DNA of 64,000 nucleotides from Butyrivibrio sp. YAB3001 (GCF_900112195.1 NZ_FOKR01000013.1:57557-121556); one strand, 5' to 3'. Shown: positions 26,554-33,928, counted from the stretch's first letter. Notes: generated from the letters alone by a model not told the origin. A program made the numbers and translations.

Positions 26554-29500
26554 ATGAGTAAAGGAAGAAAAATAGTCGGAACAATCATACGCAGCATTCT
26601 GATAGTATTTTTGGCCATGATCATAGTTGCGTTAAATAGCATTTTACCAAACTATGCAAGAATGGCTGACAGTATGATAGGTGGTATTAATACGAAGAAG
26701 GACAATTCCAAGGTCGATACTACGGGACTTGATCTTGAGTATAACAAAGCGGATTATACAAAAGATTCAATCAAGGAGGCAGAAGCAGAGCTTCATCAGA
26801 GGATTGCTGATGAGGGCACGATTCTTTTGAGTAATGAAGAAAGTGCACTTCCTAAAGCAGCAGATTCAGTCTTTAGCTTTTTTAGTGTTAATTCAGCGAC
26901 TGTTACTGCTAATGGTTCAATGACTGGCGGAAGAAGTCTTAAAGACATTTTCAGTAATGCAGGAGTGGCGTTAAATACAGAATTATTTGAATTTTATAAG
27001 GAACAGTCCAAGAACTATGGACTTGGCAGCGGCTCAATATCATATGGTGATGTAGAGGATTTCAGTATCAACGAGGTGCCGCTTTCAGTACTTCTTGAAA
27101 ATGGATCAGTAATGGATTCGGTAAAAGGAACTGTGCCAGTATATTTTCTTAAGAGAGTAGCAGGCGAAGGAAGAGACATGCCAAGATCCATGTACAGCCA
27201 TGCATCTTCTGAAGAGGATAAGGCAAGGACATATCTTGAGCCCGACAGCACTGAACTTGAGATTCTGTCATATCTGAATGAGAATTTTGATGAGATTATT
27301 CTTGTCAGCAATTCAAATGCAGCGCTTGATTTTGATTTCATTAAGGATTTTCCTAACATAAAAGCAGTTATCTCAGCTACAGCAATAGAGTCACTGCCAT
27401 ACATTTTGACAGGACAGGTGAACCCATCAGGAAGGACTGTTGATACATTTGCCTCAGATCCTCTTTCTTCACCTTCTGCTATGAACTTTGGTGACTATCA
27501 GTATTCAGACACAAACGGGAATCTGACCAAGTACAATTATGTTACATATGAAGAAGGTATCTACGTAGGTTACAAGTATTACGAAACCAGATATGAGGAT
27601 GTTGTTTTAAAACAGGGAAATGCCAGTGATTATGATTACACATCTGAGGTTGTTTATCCTTTTGGATATGGACTTTCATATACAACATTTGAGTGGTCAG
27701 ACATGGATGTTTCCTGGAGTGATGATACATGTAATATAACAGTAAACGTTAAGAATACAGGATCTGTATCCGGTAAGGATGTTGTAGAGATCTACGCTCA
27801 AAGTCCATATACTCAGTATGACATTGATAATGGTGTGGAAAAATCATCTGTTCAGCTCGTGGCTTATGAAAAGAGTGGGGAACTTGCTCCGGGGGAAAGC
27901 GAGACAGTAAAGCTTTCATTTGATAAGGCACAGCTCAAAGCCTATGATTCAAGCAATGCAAAGACATATATTTTTGACGCAGGCGATTATTACATCACAG
28001 CTGCAAAGAACGCTCACGCAGCTATAAACAATATTCTTGCGGCAAAAGATGTATCATCAGCTCTTGTCAGCACATCAGGCTTGTCTTCAGAGAATGTGAC
28101 TAAGGGCGGAGATATTTCTTTTGTAAGCCTGTATACTCCTGATAATGCAGATGTAGATACAGTTACTTATGCAAAAGACAGCTACTCAGGTGTAGATATT
28201 ACTAACAGACTTGATGATGCAAGAGGTGAGAATACCTATCTTACAAGAAGTGACTGGACAGGTACTTTCCCAACACATGATGGAGTACCAAGTGCTCAGA
28301 TAAGCACATGGGGAAATGAGATAAATGGAAGTGACGGAGTATCTTATACGTATACAAAGACTGCTTCAGACGAACTTATAGCACAGTTTGACAGTTTTGA
28401 TTCGGGAACGACGGTAGATAAGGCATCACTTTCAGAGACTAAGATTGTATACGGTGCTGATAATGGACTTAAGCTCATCGACCTCAGAGGCCTCGATTAT
28501 GATGATCCATTATGGGATGATCTTTTGGATGAACTTACAGCTGAGGAAATTTATAATGCCATCGGTGTAAGTGGATATGGAATCGAATATATTAAATCTA
28601 TAGAGAAGCCATTTAACATAGATGCGGATACAGCGTCAGGTCTTATCTATGGCGGAACCGGGGCTATGTTCCCGAGTGCAATGACACTGGCACAATGTTG
28701 GAACCCTGCCTTGGCTCTTGAGTTTGGAACGATGATAGGTAATGAGGGACTTCTTGGCGGCGCAGACGGATGGTATGCTCCTTCAATGAATATACACAGA
28801 ACTCCTTTCTCTGGAAGAAATGGTGAGTATTATTCAGAAGACGCCTTCCTTTCAGGCGTAGTTGGCTCAAATGCAGCATACGGAGCTGCTTCCAAGGGTA
28901 TGTATACTTACATTAAACATTTTGCATTCAATGATCAGGAAAATCACCGTGGAGACAGGGATGGCCAGTACAGTATTGCAACGTGGTTAAATGAGCAGGC
29001 TGCCAGAGAGATTTACCTTGTTCCTTTTGAAATGACAATGAAAGCCGGAAACGTGACTCTTAATTACGTTGAGAAGCAGGAAGATGGAAGTTATAAGAAT
29101 GCTTCTAAAGAGATAAGAGCTTCGCAGGCAGTCATGACCTCTTTTAACAGAGTTGGTGCTACATGGGCCGGAGGAGATTATGGTCTGCTTACCGGAATTC
29201 TGCGAAATGAATGGGATTTTGATGGCCTTGTTATGACAGATAATGCTAATACAGGTGTCTACATGGACGGCTATCAGATGACTGAAGCGGGTGGAGATGT
29301 GAAACTAACATCGCTTCCTTCTGCAGCCAGATATAACTTTGATAAAAATGATCCTGCAACATATTATTACGCAAGAGAAGCAATGCATCATACTCTTTAT
29401 ACTGTAGTCAACAGTAAGGCCATGAATGGCGCCATGCCCGGAACAGTTATCAAGGACGGCACAAGAACTACTGATCATTTGGTGAGAATTGTAACTGTTG

Positions 29501-29625
29501 TATGCGTGCTGCTGATTATTCTTCAGATCTATAAGATATTCAGGCTTTACAAGCCTACAGCTAAAAAGCTCGCAAAGCTTAAGGAAAAAGCTGAGAAAAA
29601 GGCCGCAAAACAAGGCAATACCTAA
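26554..29625 (+). CDS. glycoside hydrolase family 3 beta-glucosidase, domain-permuted, membrane-anchored
   Basis: A 1023-aa GH3 enzyme in which the usual domain order is reversed. The GH3 C-domain comes first (DEGTILLSNEESALPK, about residue 80), then a fibronectin-III-like domain starting YPFGYGLSYTTFEW, then a segment of about 190 residues. The catalytic TIM-barrel domain is last (about 690-960): APSMNIHRTPFSGRNGEYYS, KHFAFNDQENHRGD, and the nucleophile Asp896 in GLVMTDN. This order is known for Butyrivibrio fibrisolvens and Ruminococcus albus beta-glucosidases. Membrane helices at both ends (about 9-30 and 975-995) put the enzyme outside the cell. It follows a LytTR system, which could regulate it. 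Confidence 0.9.
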   Translation: MSKGRKIVGTIIRSILIVFLAMIIVALNSILPNYARMADSMIGGINTKKDNSKVDTTGLDLEYNKADYTKDSIKEAEAELHQRIADEGTILLSNEESALPKAADSVFSFFSVNSATVTANGSMTGGRSLKDIFSNAGVALNTELFEFYKEQSKNYGLGSGSISYGDVEDFSINEVPLSVLLENGSVMDSVKGTVPVYFLKRVAGEGRDMPRSMYSHASSEEDKARTYLEPDSTELEILSYLNENFDEIILVSNSNAALDFDFIKDFPNIKAVISATAIESLPYILTGQVNPSGRTVDTFASDPLSSPSAMNFGDYQYSDTNGNLTKYNYVTYEEGIYVGYKYYETRYEDVVLKQGNASDYDYTSEVVYPFGYGLSYTTFEWSDMDVSWSDDTCNITVNVKNTGSVSGKDVVEIYAQSPYTQYDIDNGVEKSSVQLVAYEKSGELAPGESETVKLSFDKAQLKAYDSSNAKTYIFDAGDYYITAAKNAHAAINNILAAKDVSSALVSTSGLSSENVTKGGDISFVSLYTPDNADVDTVTYAKDSYSGVDITNRLDDARGENTYLTRSDWTGTFPTHDGVPSAQISTWGNEINGSDGVSYTYTKTASDELIAQFDSFDSGTTVDKASLSETKIVYGADNGLKLIDLRGLDYDDPLWDDLLDELTAEEIYNAIGVSGYGIEYIKSIEKPFNIDADTASGLIYGGTGAMFPSAMTLAQCWNPALALEFGTMIGNEGLLGGADGWYAPSMNIHRTPFSGRNGEYYSEDAFLSGVVGSNAAYGAASKGMYTYIKHFAFNDQENHRGDRDGQYSIATWLNEQAAREIYLVPFEMTMKAGNVTLNYVEKQEDGSYKNASKEIRASQAVMTSFNRVGATWAGGDYGLLTGILRNEWDFDGLVMTDNANTGVYMDGYQMTEAGGDVKLTSLPSAARYNFDKNDPATYYYAREAMHHTLYTVVNSKAMNGAMPGTVIKDGTRTTDHLVRIVTVVCVLLIILQIYKIFRLYKPTAKKLAKLKEKAEKKAAKQGNT

Positions 29626-30140
29626 TTGATAGATAACATAGAAAAATACCACCAGTCCCGGTCAGGCTGGTGGTATTTTGATGCGCTTTGGCAGCAGTTA
29701 AAAATGCAGTTTATACAGTGGTTACAGGTTTTCCTCGCCCCTTTTTTTAGTTCCAGCAAAATTGGGATGAGGCTTTTTGTTTTTTCGGTAAGAGTGTATT
29801 CAACCCTTACAGGCATTTCATCGTACTGTTTTCTCTCAACTAGGCTGTCTGCCTCAAGCTCTTTTAAGGAATTGGCTAGCATAGTGTTGGTGATTCCGTG
29901 AATTGAGCGGCTTAATTCGCCGTATCTTACAACTTCATTTTTGTCGATGACGCATAGGATCATGATCTTCCACTTGCCGCCAACAGTATCGATAACTTTT
30001 TTTAAACCACAATCTTTTCCTGCGATATCTTCGCATAAAGGCTCTTTTGTCTCATTTTTTCTCAGGGTATCTTTTTCCTTACTAGATAAATAAAAACTGC
30101 GTACTTGATATAAAAAGTATACCACATTTAATAAAAGCAT
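29622..30140 (-). CDS. HxlR-family regulator, uncertain ends
   Basis: The core reads CGLKKVIDTVGGKWKIMILC, then YGELSRSIHGITNTMLANSL and PVRVEYTLTEKTKSLIPIL, a clear HxlR winged helix. Both ends are odd. No ATG with a ribosome site lies near the expected start: ATG at 30140 lacks one and sits upstream of the likely operator, and a CTG at 30065 is the nearest alternative. The frame also reads through the terminator hairpin before its stop, giving a Cys-rich tail (CNHCINCIFNCCQ). The 3' end may have been altered by mutation. Divergent from the ferredoxin gene. Confidence 0.65.
   Translation of the reverse strand: MLLLNVVYFLYQVRSFYLSSKEKDTLRKNETKEPLCEDIAGKDCGLKKVIDTVGGKWKIMILCVIDKNEVVRYGELSRSIHGITNTMLANSLKELEADSLVERKQYDEMPVRVEYTLTEKTKSLIPILLELKKGARKTCNHCINCIFNCCQSASKYHQPDRDWWYFSMLSIN
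29642..29679. terminator. bidirectional terminator after GH3
   Basis: AAAATACCACCAG / CTGGTGGTATTTT, a 13-bp stem with an 11-nt loop and T/A runs on both sides. Confidence 0.85.
30102..30132 (+). promoter_or_regulatory. promoter/operator between HxlR and ferredoxin genes
   Basis: The dyad TACTT-N8-AAGTA (30102-30119) is of the kind bound by HxlR/YodB proteins. It overlaps a plus-strand promoter TTGATA (30105-30110) and TTTAAT (30127-30132). Confidence 0.4.
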
Positions 30141-30191
30141 CAGCTGAGAAAAACAAGTAGTTTTGATGAATTTATTAGAAAGGCGCTGTTT

Positions 30192-30392
30192 ATGAGAAAG
30201 GCAGTTAATGATGTAAAAAGATGTGTTGCCTGTGGTGTCTGCGCGTTGCAGTGTCCAAGAGAGGCTATAGACATCTATAGGGGCTGCCATGCAGCAGTGG
30301 ATATCGATAAATGTGTTGGATGTGGTATTTGCGAAAAAGCATGTCCTGCCGGTTCAATCAGAGTAGAGGAGGTGCAGGATGGCATCCAATAA
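30192..30392 (+). CDS. 2[4Fe-4S] ferredoxin-like protein
   Basis: A 66-aa electron-transfer protein with two classic cluster motifs, CVACGVCALQCP and CVGCGICEKACP. The GAAAGGCGCTGTTT region provides a weak ribosome site. It is divergent from the HxlR-type gene, and HxlR proteins commonly sense redox or electrophile stress, which fits. A truncated iron-sulfur partner gene overlaps its 3' end. Confidence 0.88.
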   Translation: MRKAVNDVKRCVACGVCALQCPREAIDIYRGCHAAVDIDKCVGCGICEKACPAGSIRVEEVQDGIQ

Positions 30393-30482
30393 GAAGAAAC
30401 ACTGGTATGTTTACTGTTCGGTATTCCTGCATCAAAATATAACAAGAAGGTTCAGAAGGAAGAAACGGAGGAAGGACAATGA
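30380..30482 (+). pseudogene. fused remnant of two small genes
   Basis: A strong GGAGG leads to MASNKKKHWYVY, the start of a small membrane 4Fe-4S partner normally co-encoded with the ferredoxin. After about 12 codons homology stops. Another frame then reads LFGIPASKYNKKVQKEE and ends next to the following gene. A deletion joined two genes here. Confidence 0.45.
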
Positions 30483-30685
30483 GCAAATATGTTTCACTGG
30501 ACAAACGAAGTAAGAAACAGCAAAAAGAGTACCATTCCAAACAGAGACGCACCTGGGGAGATCTTAATCCAGTAACAAGGAGCGTTACAAACGGAAAGGC
30601 CTACAACCGCAAGAAAGAAAAAGAGAGAATCAGCAAAGAATTCAGGGATGGATTTGGAGCTGATTCTTTTATACTACAAATATAA
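30479..30685 (+). CDS. small basic conserved protein
   Basis: A 68-aa, Lys/Arg-rich protein starting MSKYVSLDKRSKKQQKEYHS and containing WGDLNPVTRSV, a family I have seen often as an uncharacterised small gene in Lachnospiraceae. GGAGGAAGGACA precedes the ATG. Possibly nucleic-acid binding because of its charge. Function unknown. Confidence 0.6.
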   Translation: MSKYVSLDKRSKKQQKEYHSKQRRTWGDLNPVTRSVTNGKAYNRKKEKERISKEFRDGFGADSFILQI

Positions 30686-30775
30686 TGACAACTAATCTTA
30701 CAGGTGCTATTATTCGATATATAAGAGAGAAGCGGAGCAGACAATAGAAGCTCCCGGAAAGGAAAAGAAAGAGAC

Positions 30776-30928
30776 ATGACAACAATGAATCGCAATTATT
30801 GCCTGTATAGCGAAAGTTATGAATCATCACTCCAGAGCAAATCAGAGTGGATGTTTAATTTCATGCGCTCATTTAAGGATAGGCAAATGCGAGAAAATGT
30901 TGTTTTGGCAAAGAACCGGATAGTATAG
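30776..30928 (+). CDS. possible 50-aa protein
   Basis: MTTMNRNYCLYSESYESSLQ then a basic C-terminus ending NVVLAKNRIV. A purine-rich ribosome site (GGAAAGGAAAAG) lies upstream and a terminator follows 40 nt after the stop. Composition is coding-like but the family is unknown. Confidence 0.4.
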   Translation: MTTMNRNYCLYSESYESSLQSKSEWMFNFMRSFKDRQMRENVVLAKNRIV

Positions 30929-30966
30929 AGACCGGATCGGAAGCTTATAGATAAACATGTTTGCGT

Positions 30967-31002
30967 ACCGCTTACCTTAGATGAAAAGGCAAGCGGTTTT
31001 TC
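30967..31002 (+). terminator. terminator before the tRNA array
   Basis: ACCGCTT-ACCTT / AAGG-C-AAGCGGT followed by five T residues. Confidence 0.8.
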
Positions 31003-31018
31003 TTTTGCCTCAAAATAT

Positions 31019-31127
31019 GCAGAGTTGGCTCAACTGGTACAGCATCGGGAGCGACGCGAAGCTAGTCCCCGTAGGGGAAAAACCGACATTCCTTACGGAT
31101 ATCTGGGTTCGAATCCCAGGCTCTGCG
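31019..31127 (+). tRNA. tRNA-like gene with oversized anticodon region, specificity unassigned
   Basis: Good acceptor stem GCAGAGT / GCTCTGC and a perfect T arm CTGGG-TTCGAAT-CCCAG. The D arm GGCTCAACTGGTACAGC is near normal. The anticodon stem can only be TCGG / CCGA (31045 and 31083), enclosing 34 nt that contain a TCCCC-GTA-GGGGA hairpin instead of a 7-nt loop, and a 16-nt variable region follows. Total 109 nt. No anticodon can be named. It is either a damaged gene or a tRNA with an internal insertion. Confidence 0.5.
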
Positions 31128-31131
31128 CTAT

Positions 31132-31203
31132 AGATTCGTGGTGTAATTGGCAGCACAGCAGTCTCCAAAACTGTTAGTCCGGGTTCAAGTCCTGGCGGGT
31201 CTG
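31132..31203 (+). tRNA. tRNA-Trp (CCA)
   Basis: Acceptor AGATTCG / CGGGTCT, anticodon arm CAGT-CTCCAAA-ACTG with anticodon CCA, T arm CCGGG-TTCAAGT-CCTGG. CCA tail not encoded. Only 4 nt after the preceding tRNA-like gene. Confidence 0.85.
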
Positions 31204-31290
31204 TTGAGTAGAGCACTTGGCGAGGTATTGCCGAGCTTAGTGCGAACCATGCAAGTTCACTTAGCAAGGTTCTTTCGAGCATAGTGAAGC
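31204..31290 (+). ncRNA. candidate structured RNA segment between tRNAs
   Basis: About 85 nt with a hairpin CTTGGC / GCCGAG, then TTAGTGCGAACC. The whole segment is clearly homologous to 34886-34970, with different but still paired stem bases. It could be a tRNA-derived or leader RNA; no known family recognised. Confidence 0.4.
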
Positions 31291-31298
31291 TTGCGTAT

Positions 31299-31380
31299 GC
31301 ACGAGTGGCGAAGTTGGTAGACGCACCTGATTTAGGATCAGACGCTGAAAGGCATGTGGGTTCGAATCCCACCTCGTGTA
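31299..31380 (+). tRNA. tRNA-Leu (TAG)
   Basis: Acceptor GCACGAG / CTCGTGT, anticodon arm CTGA-TTTAGGA-TCAG with anticodon TAG, long variable arm, T arm GTGGG-TTCGAAT-CCCAC. 82 nt, CCA not encoded. Confidence 0.85.
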
Positions 31381-31409
31381 CTTGGCCAGAGGCCAGAAAG
31401 GAGTCGGAA

Positions 31410-31667
31410 ATGACACAGAATATTCCAGCGATCGATATGGTCGCTACGGGACAGAGAATTACAGATTTAAGAGTGGCAGCCGGTATGTCTGTGAGGGATT
31501 TACAGGATGTGTTCGGTTTTGCTACTCCACAGGCGATTTACAAGTGGCAGCACGGAACTGCCATGCCAACACTGGACAATTTAGTCGTATTAGCAGCTGT
31601 TTTAGGTGTTGCTATGGATGACATTATCGTAGTCGAAGGGGAATGGCTTTATTCAATAAGCGCATGA
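31410..31667 (+). CDS. Cro/C1-type helix-turn-helix protein inside the tRNA array
   Basis: An 85-aa regulator with a single HTH_3-like domain: ITDLRVAAGMSVRDLQDVFG, then IYKWQHGTAMPTLDNLVVLA. The ATG at 31410 follows GAAAGGAG with 6-nt spacing. Insertion of a Cro-like regulator between tRNA-Leu and tRNA-Glu is typical of tRNA arrays carried on phages or integrative elements. It may control a lost or neighbouring element. A GCAGGC / GCCTGC hairpin follows. Confidence 0.82.
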   Translation: MTQNIPAIDMVATGQRITDLRVAAGMSVRDLQDVFGFATPQAIYKWQHGTAMPTLDNLVVLAAVLGVAMDDIIVVEGEWLYSISA

Positions 31668-31705
31668 ACTGAATATAGATTGCAGGCGTTAGAGTGCCTG
31701 CGTAT

Positions 31706-31779
31706 GGTCCCATAGCCTAATGGTTTAGGACGCTGGCCTTTCACGTCAGAGATACCGGGTTCAAGTCCCGTTGGGATCA
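31706..31779 (+). tRNA. tRNA-Glu (TTC)
   Basis: Acceptor GGTCCCA / TGGGATC, anticodon arm CTGGC-CTTTCAC-GTCAG with anticodon TTC, T arm CCGGG-TTCAAGT-CCCGT. 74 nt. Confidence 0.88.
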
Positions 31780-31783
31780 CTGT

Positions 31784-31857
31784 GGCTTCTTGGTCTAATT
31801 GGTAAGGACGTCAGCCTCTCAAGCTGGAAATGTCGGGTTCGAGTGCCGCAGGAGCTA
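31784..31857 (+). tRNA. tRNA-Glu (CTC), weak T arm
   Basis: Acceptor GGCTTCT / AGGAGCT pairs with G-U wobbles; anticodon arm CAGC-CTCTCAA-GCTG gives CTC. The T stem around TTCGAGT has only three good pairs, so the gene is divergent or decaying. Confidence 0.7.
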
Positions 31858-31861
31858 TTAT

Positions 31862-31945
31862 GGGTGGGTATGCTTAGCAGCGAGGGCAAGGGTCTGTAAA
31901 ACCCCCACATCAGAAACATCGCAGGTTCGAGTCCTGCTACCGCAG
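31862..31945 (+). tRNA. tRNA-Tyr (GTA), divergent acceptor stem
   Basis: Anticodon arm GGGT-CTGTAAA-ACCC gives GTA, followed by a long variable region and a perfect T arm GCAGG-TTCGAGT-CCTGC. The 5' acceptor strand pairs poorly with TACCGCA, so processing or charging may be impaired. Confidence 0.65.
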
Positions 31946-31949
31946 CTTT

Positions 31950-32022
31950 GGATACATAGCTCAATCGGCAGAGCGCCCGGCTGTTAACCGGGAGGTTGTG
32001 GGTTCAAGTCCCTCTGTATCCG
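31950..32022 (+). tRNA. tRNA-Asn (GTT)
   Basis: Canonical fold: acceptor GGATACA / TGTATCC, D arm AGCTCAATCGGCAGAGC, anticodon loop CTGTTAA (GTT), normal T arm. CCA not encoded. Confidence 0.92.
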
Positions 32023-32026
32023 CTTT

Positions 32027-32144
32027 TCCAGGATAGCGGGGGAAGTAGAGCATCCGCTTCATACGCGGAAGGTTATGGGATCCCTCGCAGAGCTCGGAGT
32101 CGCAAGCGTGGCATCCCCAGGATGCCTGCGACCCATTCCTGGGA
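32027..32144 (+). tRNA. tRNA-Met-like (CAT) with a 52-nt T-loop insertion
   Basis: Acceptor TCCAGGA / TCCTGGG pairs fully (one G-U), and the anticodon arm TCCGC-TTCATAC-GCGGA gives CAT. The T stem ATGGG (32075-32079) / CCCAT (32132-32136) is intact but encloses 52 nt in place of the 7-nt loop. The insert folds into an outer stem GTCGCA / TGCGAC and an inner hairpin GGCATCC-CCA-GGATGCC. CAT could be Met or lysidine-modified Ile. Confidence 0.55.
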
Positions 32145-32249
32145 CTAATGATTTTTTGGTTGGTGATTTCATCAACCACGAGTTAACTGACAACTGTGCA
32201 GGGGAGGAATACTATTGTTAGTAGAGAATAGTAATGGAGGATAGTTACT

Positions 32250-32435
32250 ATGAGTTGTCACGATATTGGGAGAGGAATTATATATACTCCGGGAGTTGTA
32301 GTGTTTAAAACAGACACAGCAGCTCCTGTTGTCATGCCAGAAACGCAGTGGTATGAAGTTGACGTTATTACCTGTGCTGCTCCTAATCTACGGGACAATC
32401 CAAGTAATCCATATAACAAGAACGAACAATTCTGA
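32250..32435 (+). pseudogene. TIGR02452-type poly(ADP-ribose) glycohydrolase, internal fragment
   Basis: RBS ATGGAGGATAG, then MSCHDIGRG, IIYTPGVVVFKTD and WYEVDVITCAAPNLRDNPSN, the middle of the microbial PARG-like macrodomain family (about 270 aa when intact). The catalytic Gly-rich EE region upstream and the C-terminus are missing. It lies between the tRNA array and an ATPase/nuclease pair. Confidence 0.6.
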
Positions 32436-32648
32436 GTAGCAAGGTATTAGAATATGAGGCAAACCACTTATAGCGCAGGTTAAAGAGAATGGCAAATTGG
32501 CAGGAAAGATGCTTGTTATGGTTGAGAGCACTTTAGAGGTACACAAAACTGATTCTTCACTTAATTCCTTTACTTTGAACTATTTTTTCAATATTTTCTC
32601 ACATAATCGTATCTCACCATTATCTTACATTAAAAAAATATAAAAATG

Positions 32649-32746
32649 CATTAAAACCTTTAAAAACCATTAAAAAACATTAAAATCCATTAAATATACT
32701 ATAAAGTCATTAAAAGCCTTTAAAAAGTGATATAATACCATTAACA
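32649..32746 (+). promoter_or_regulatory. 10-bp phased CATTAAAA repeats over the promoter of the ATPase/nuclease operon
   Basis: CATTAAAA or CTTTAAAA units start at 32649, 32658, 32668, 32678, 32688, (32699), 32708, 32718 and 32739, i.e. every 9-11 bp. The -10 box TATAAT (32731-32736) falls in the same phase. Such phasing gives curved DNA, an UP-element-like region or multiple operator sites. The remaining gene-free DNA (32436-32648) shows nothing definite. Confidence 0.75.
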
Positions 32747-32761
32747 GGAGGTATCACTTTC

Positions 32762-33928
32762 ATGAACAAATCAGCTGAAATTTTTAAGCCAGGGGCATTA
32801 CCTGTGACTACTTATATTTCCAGAGAAGCTGCGCTAGGTTTTACTTATGAGGAGAGACTTGAGCAGGCGTTAAATATGTCTGGGTACATAACACTTATTT
32901 CCGGTCCATCCAAAATAGGAAAAACGGTACTGTGTGAAAGAGTTGTGGGAATCGACAACCTTGTAGAAGTATTGGGTTCAGACTTTTTGAATAAAGAAAA
33001 TGTATGGAAGACAATCGGTGCAAAGGCAGGGATGCCTTTATCGGGAATGGTTACTACAGGAAATACTGATAATTCTATATCTGAGGAGTACATTGTAACA
33101 CGAGAAAATGTTATAGCTTATTATCAGGCGCATGAACTTGTGCTGCTTATTGATGATTTTCATTACGCAAGCGAAGAAATACAGCGATTTTTATCGCAAC
33201 AGCTGAAAGATGCTATCAGGAAAGGACTAAAGGTAATAATATCTTCGCTTCCTCACAGATGTGACGATGCAATCAGAACCAATCCTGATCTGCAGGGACG
33301 TATAAGTATAATCGATATTAAGCCCTGGTCTAAGGATGAACTGAGACAGATTCCAAGAAAAGGATTTGAGCAGCTTGGAATACATGTTGATGATAAGTAT
33401 ATTGAAAGCTTAGTCGGCGAGAGCCTTGCATCACCTCAATTGATGCAATTGTTATGCCTGAATCTGTGTGTGCTTATAAAGGCAGATTCTGGTAATGCAG
33501 TTGATGTTAGCGAAGAGATTATAAAAAAAGCTTATAAGTTTTCAACTCTGAACCTGGACTTTAAAAATGTCACTGCTGTTATCAGTAATGGAAAGACAAA
33601 ACGTGGTAGAGAACGAAAAAAATATTGTACAAGCAAGGGAGAGTTGGATTTATATTCGCTTATACTTGAAGCTATTGCTCAGGATCCGCCAATAGAGGAG
33701 ATTGGATTCGATGACCTGTTGACGAGAATCAATAAAACAATTGTTGGAGATGATAAGGTTACACCTAAATCATTAAAAGAATATCTGGGCAACATACAGG
33801 AAGTCCTAAACGATAAAAACAGAACTTTTGAGGTTCTTGAGTGGAGAGATAACGTACTGTATGTTATAGAAGCATTATTCTTATTCTATTTACGTTGGGG
33901 GCGCAATGAACAGGGAACAGAGTATTGA
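32762..33928 (+). CDS. P-loop ATPase of a two-gene nuclease system
   Basis: A 388-aa STAND/AAA-like NTPase. It starts with an N-terminal segment FKPGALPVTTYISREA, then Walker A GPSKIGKT (residues 48-55), Walker B LVLLIDDF (Asp131/132) and a sensor-like IISSLPHR. A helical and winged-helix-like C-terminus follows, ending in an aromatic segment EALFLFYLRWG. RBS AGGAGGTATCACTTTC is present. It overlaps the following PD-(D/E)XK gene by 23 nt, so the two proteins are made together. The likely role is an ATP-dependent sensor that licenses the nuclease, as in many anti-phage systems; the exact family is not recognised. Confidence 0.8.
   Translation: MNKSAEIFKPGALPVTTYISREAALGFTYEERLEQALNMSGYITLISGPSKIGKTVLCERVVGIDNLVEVLGSDFLNKENVWKTIGAKAGMPLSGMVTTGNTDNSISEEYIVTRENVIAYYQAHELVLLIDDFHYASEEIQRFLSQQLKDAIRKGLKVIISSLPHRCDDAIRTNPDLQGRISIIDIKPWSKDELRQIPRKGFEQLGIHVDDKYIESLVGESLASPQLMQLLCLNLCVLIKADSGNAVDVSEEIIKKAYKFSTLNLDFKNVTAVISNGKTKRGRERKKYCTSKGELDLYSLILEAIAQDPPIEEIGFDDLLTRINKTIVGDDKVTPKSLKEYLGNIQEVLNDKNRTFEVLEWRDNVLYVIEALFLFYLRWGRNEQGTEY

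Noticed and set aside
31010..31372. 120-codon minus-strand open frame across the tRNA array
   Set aside because: It is the antisense of tRNA-Trp and tRNA-Leu; the apparent protein contains translated tRNA sequence.
31761..32179. Several open frames over tRNA-Glu, Tyr, Asn and Met
   Set aside because: They coincide with tRNA genes and have no ribosome sites.
32649..32746. CRISPR array
   Set aside because: Repeat units are only 8-10 bp with no spacers, and no cas genes are nearby.
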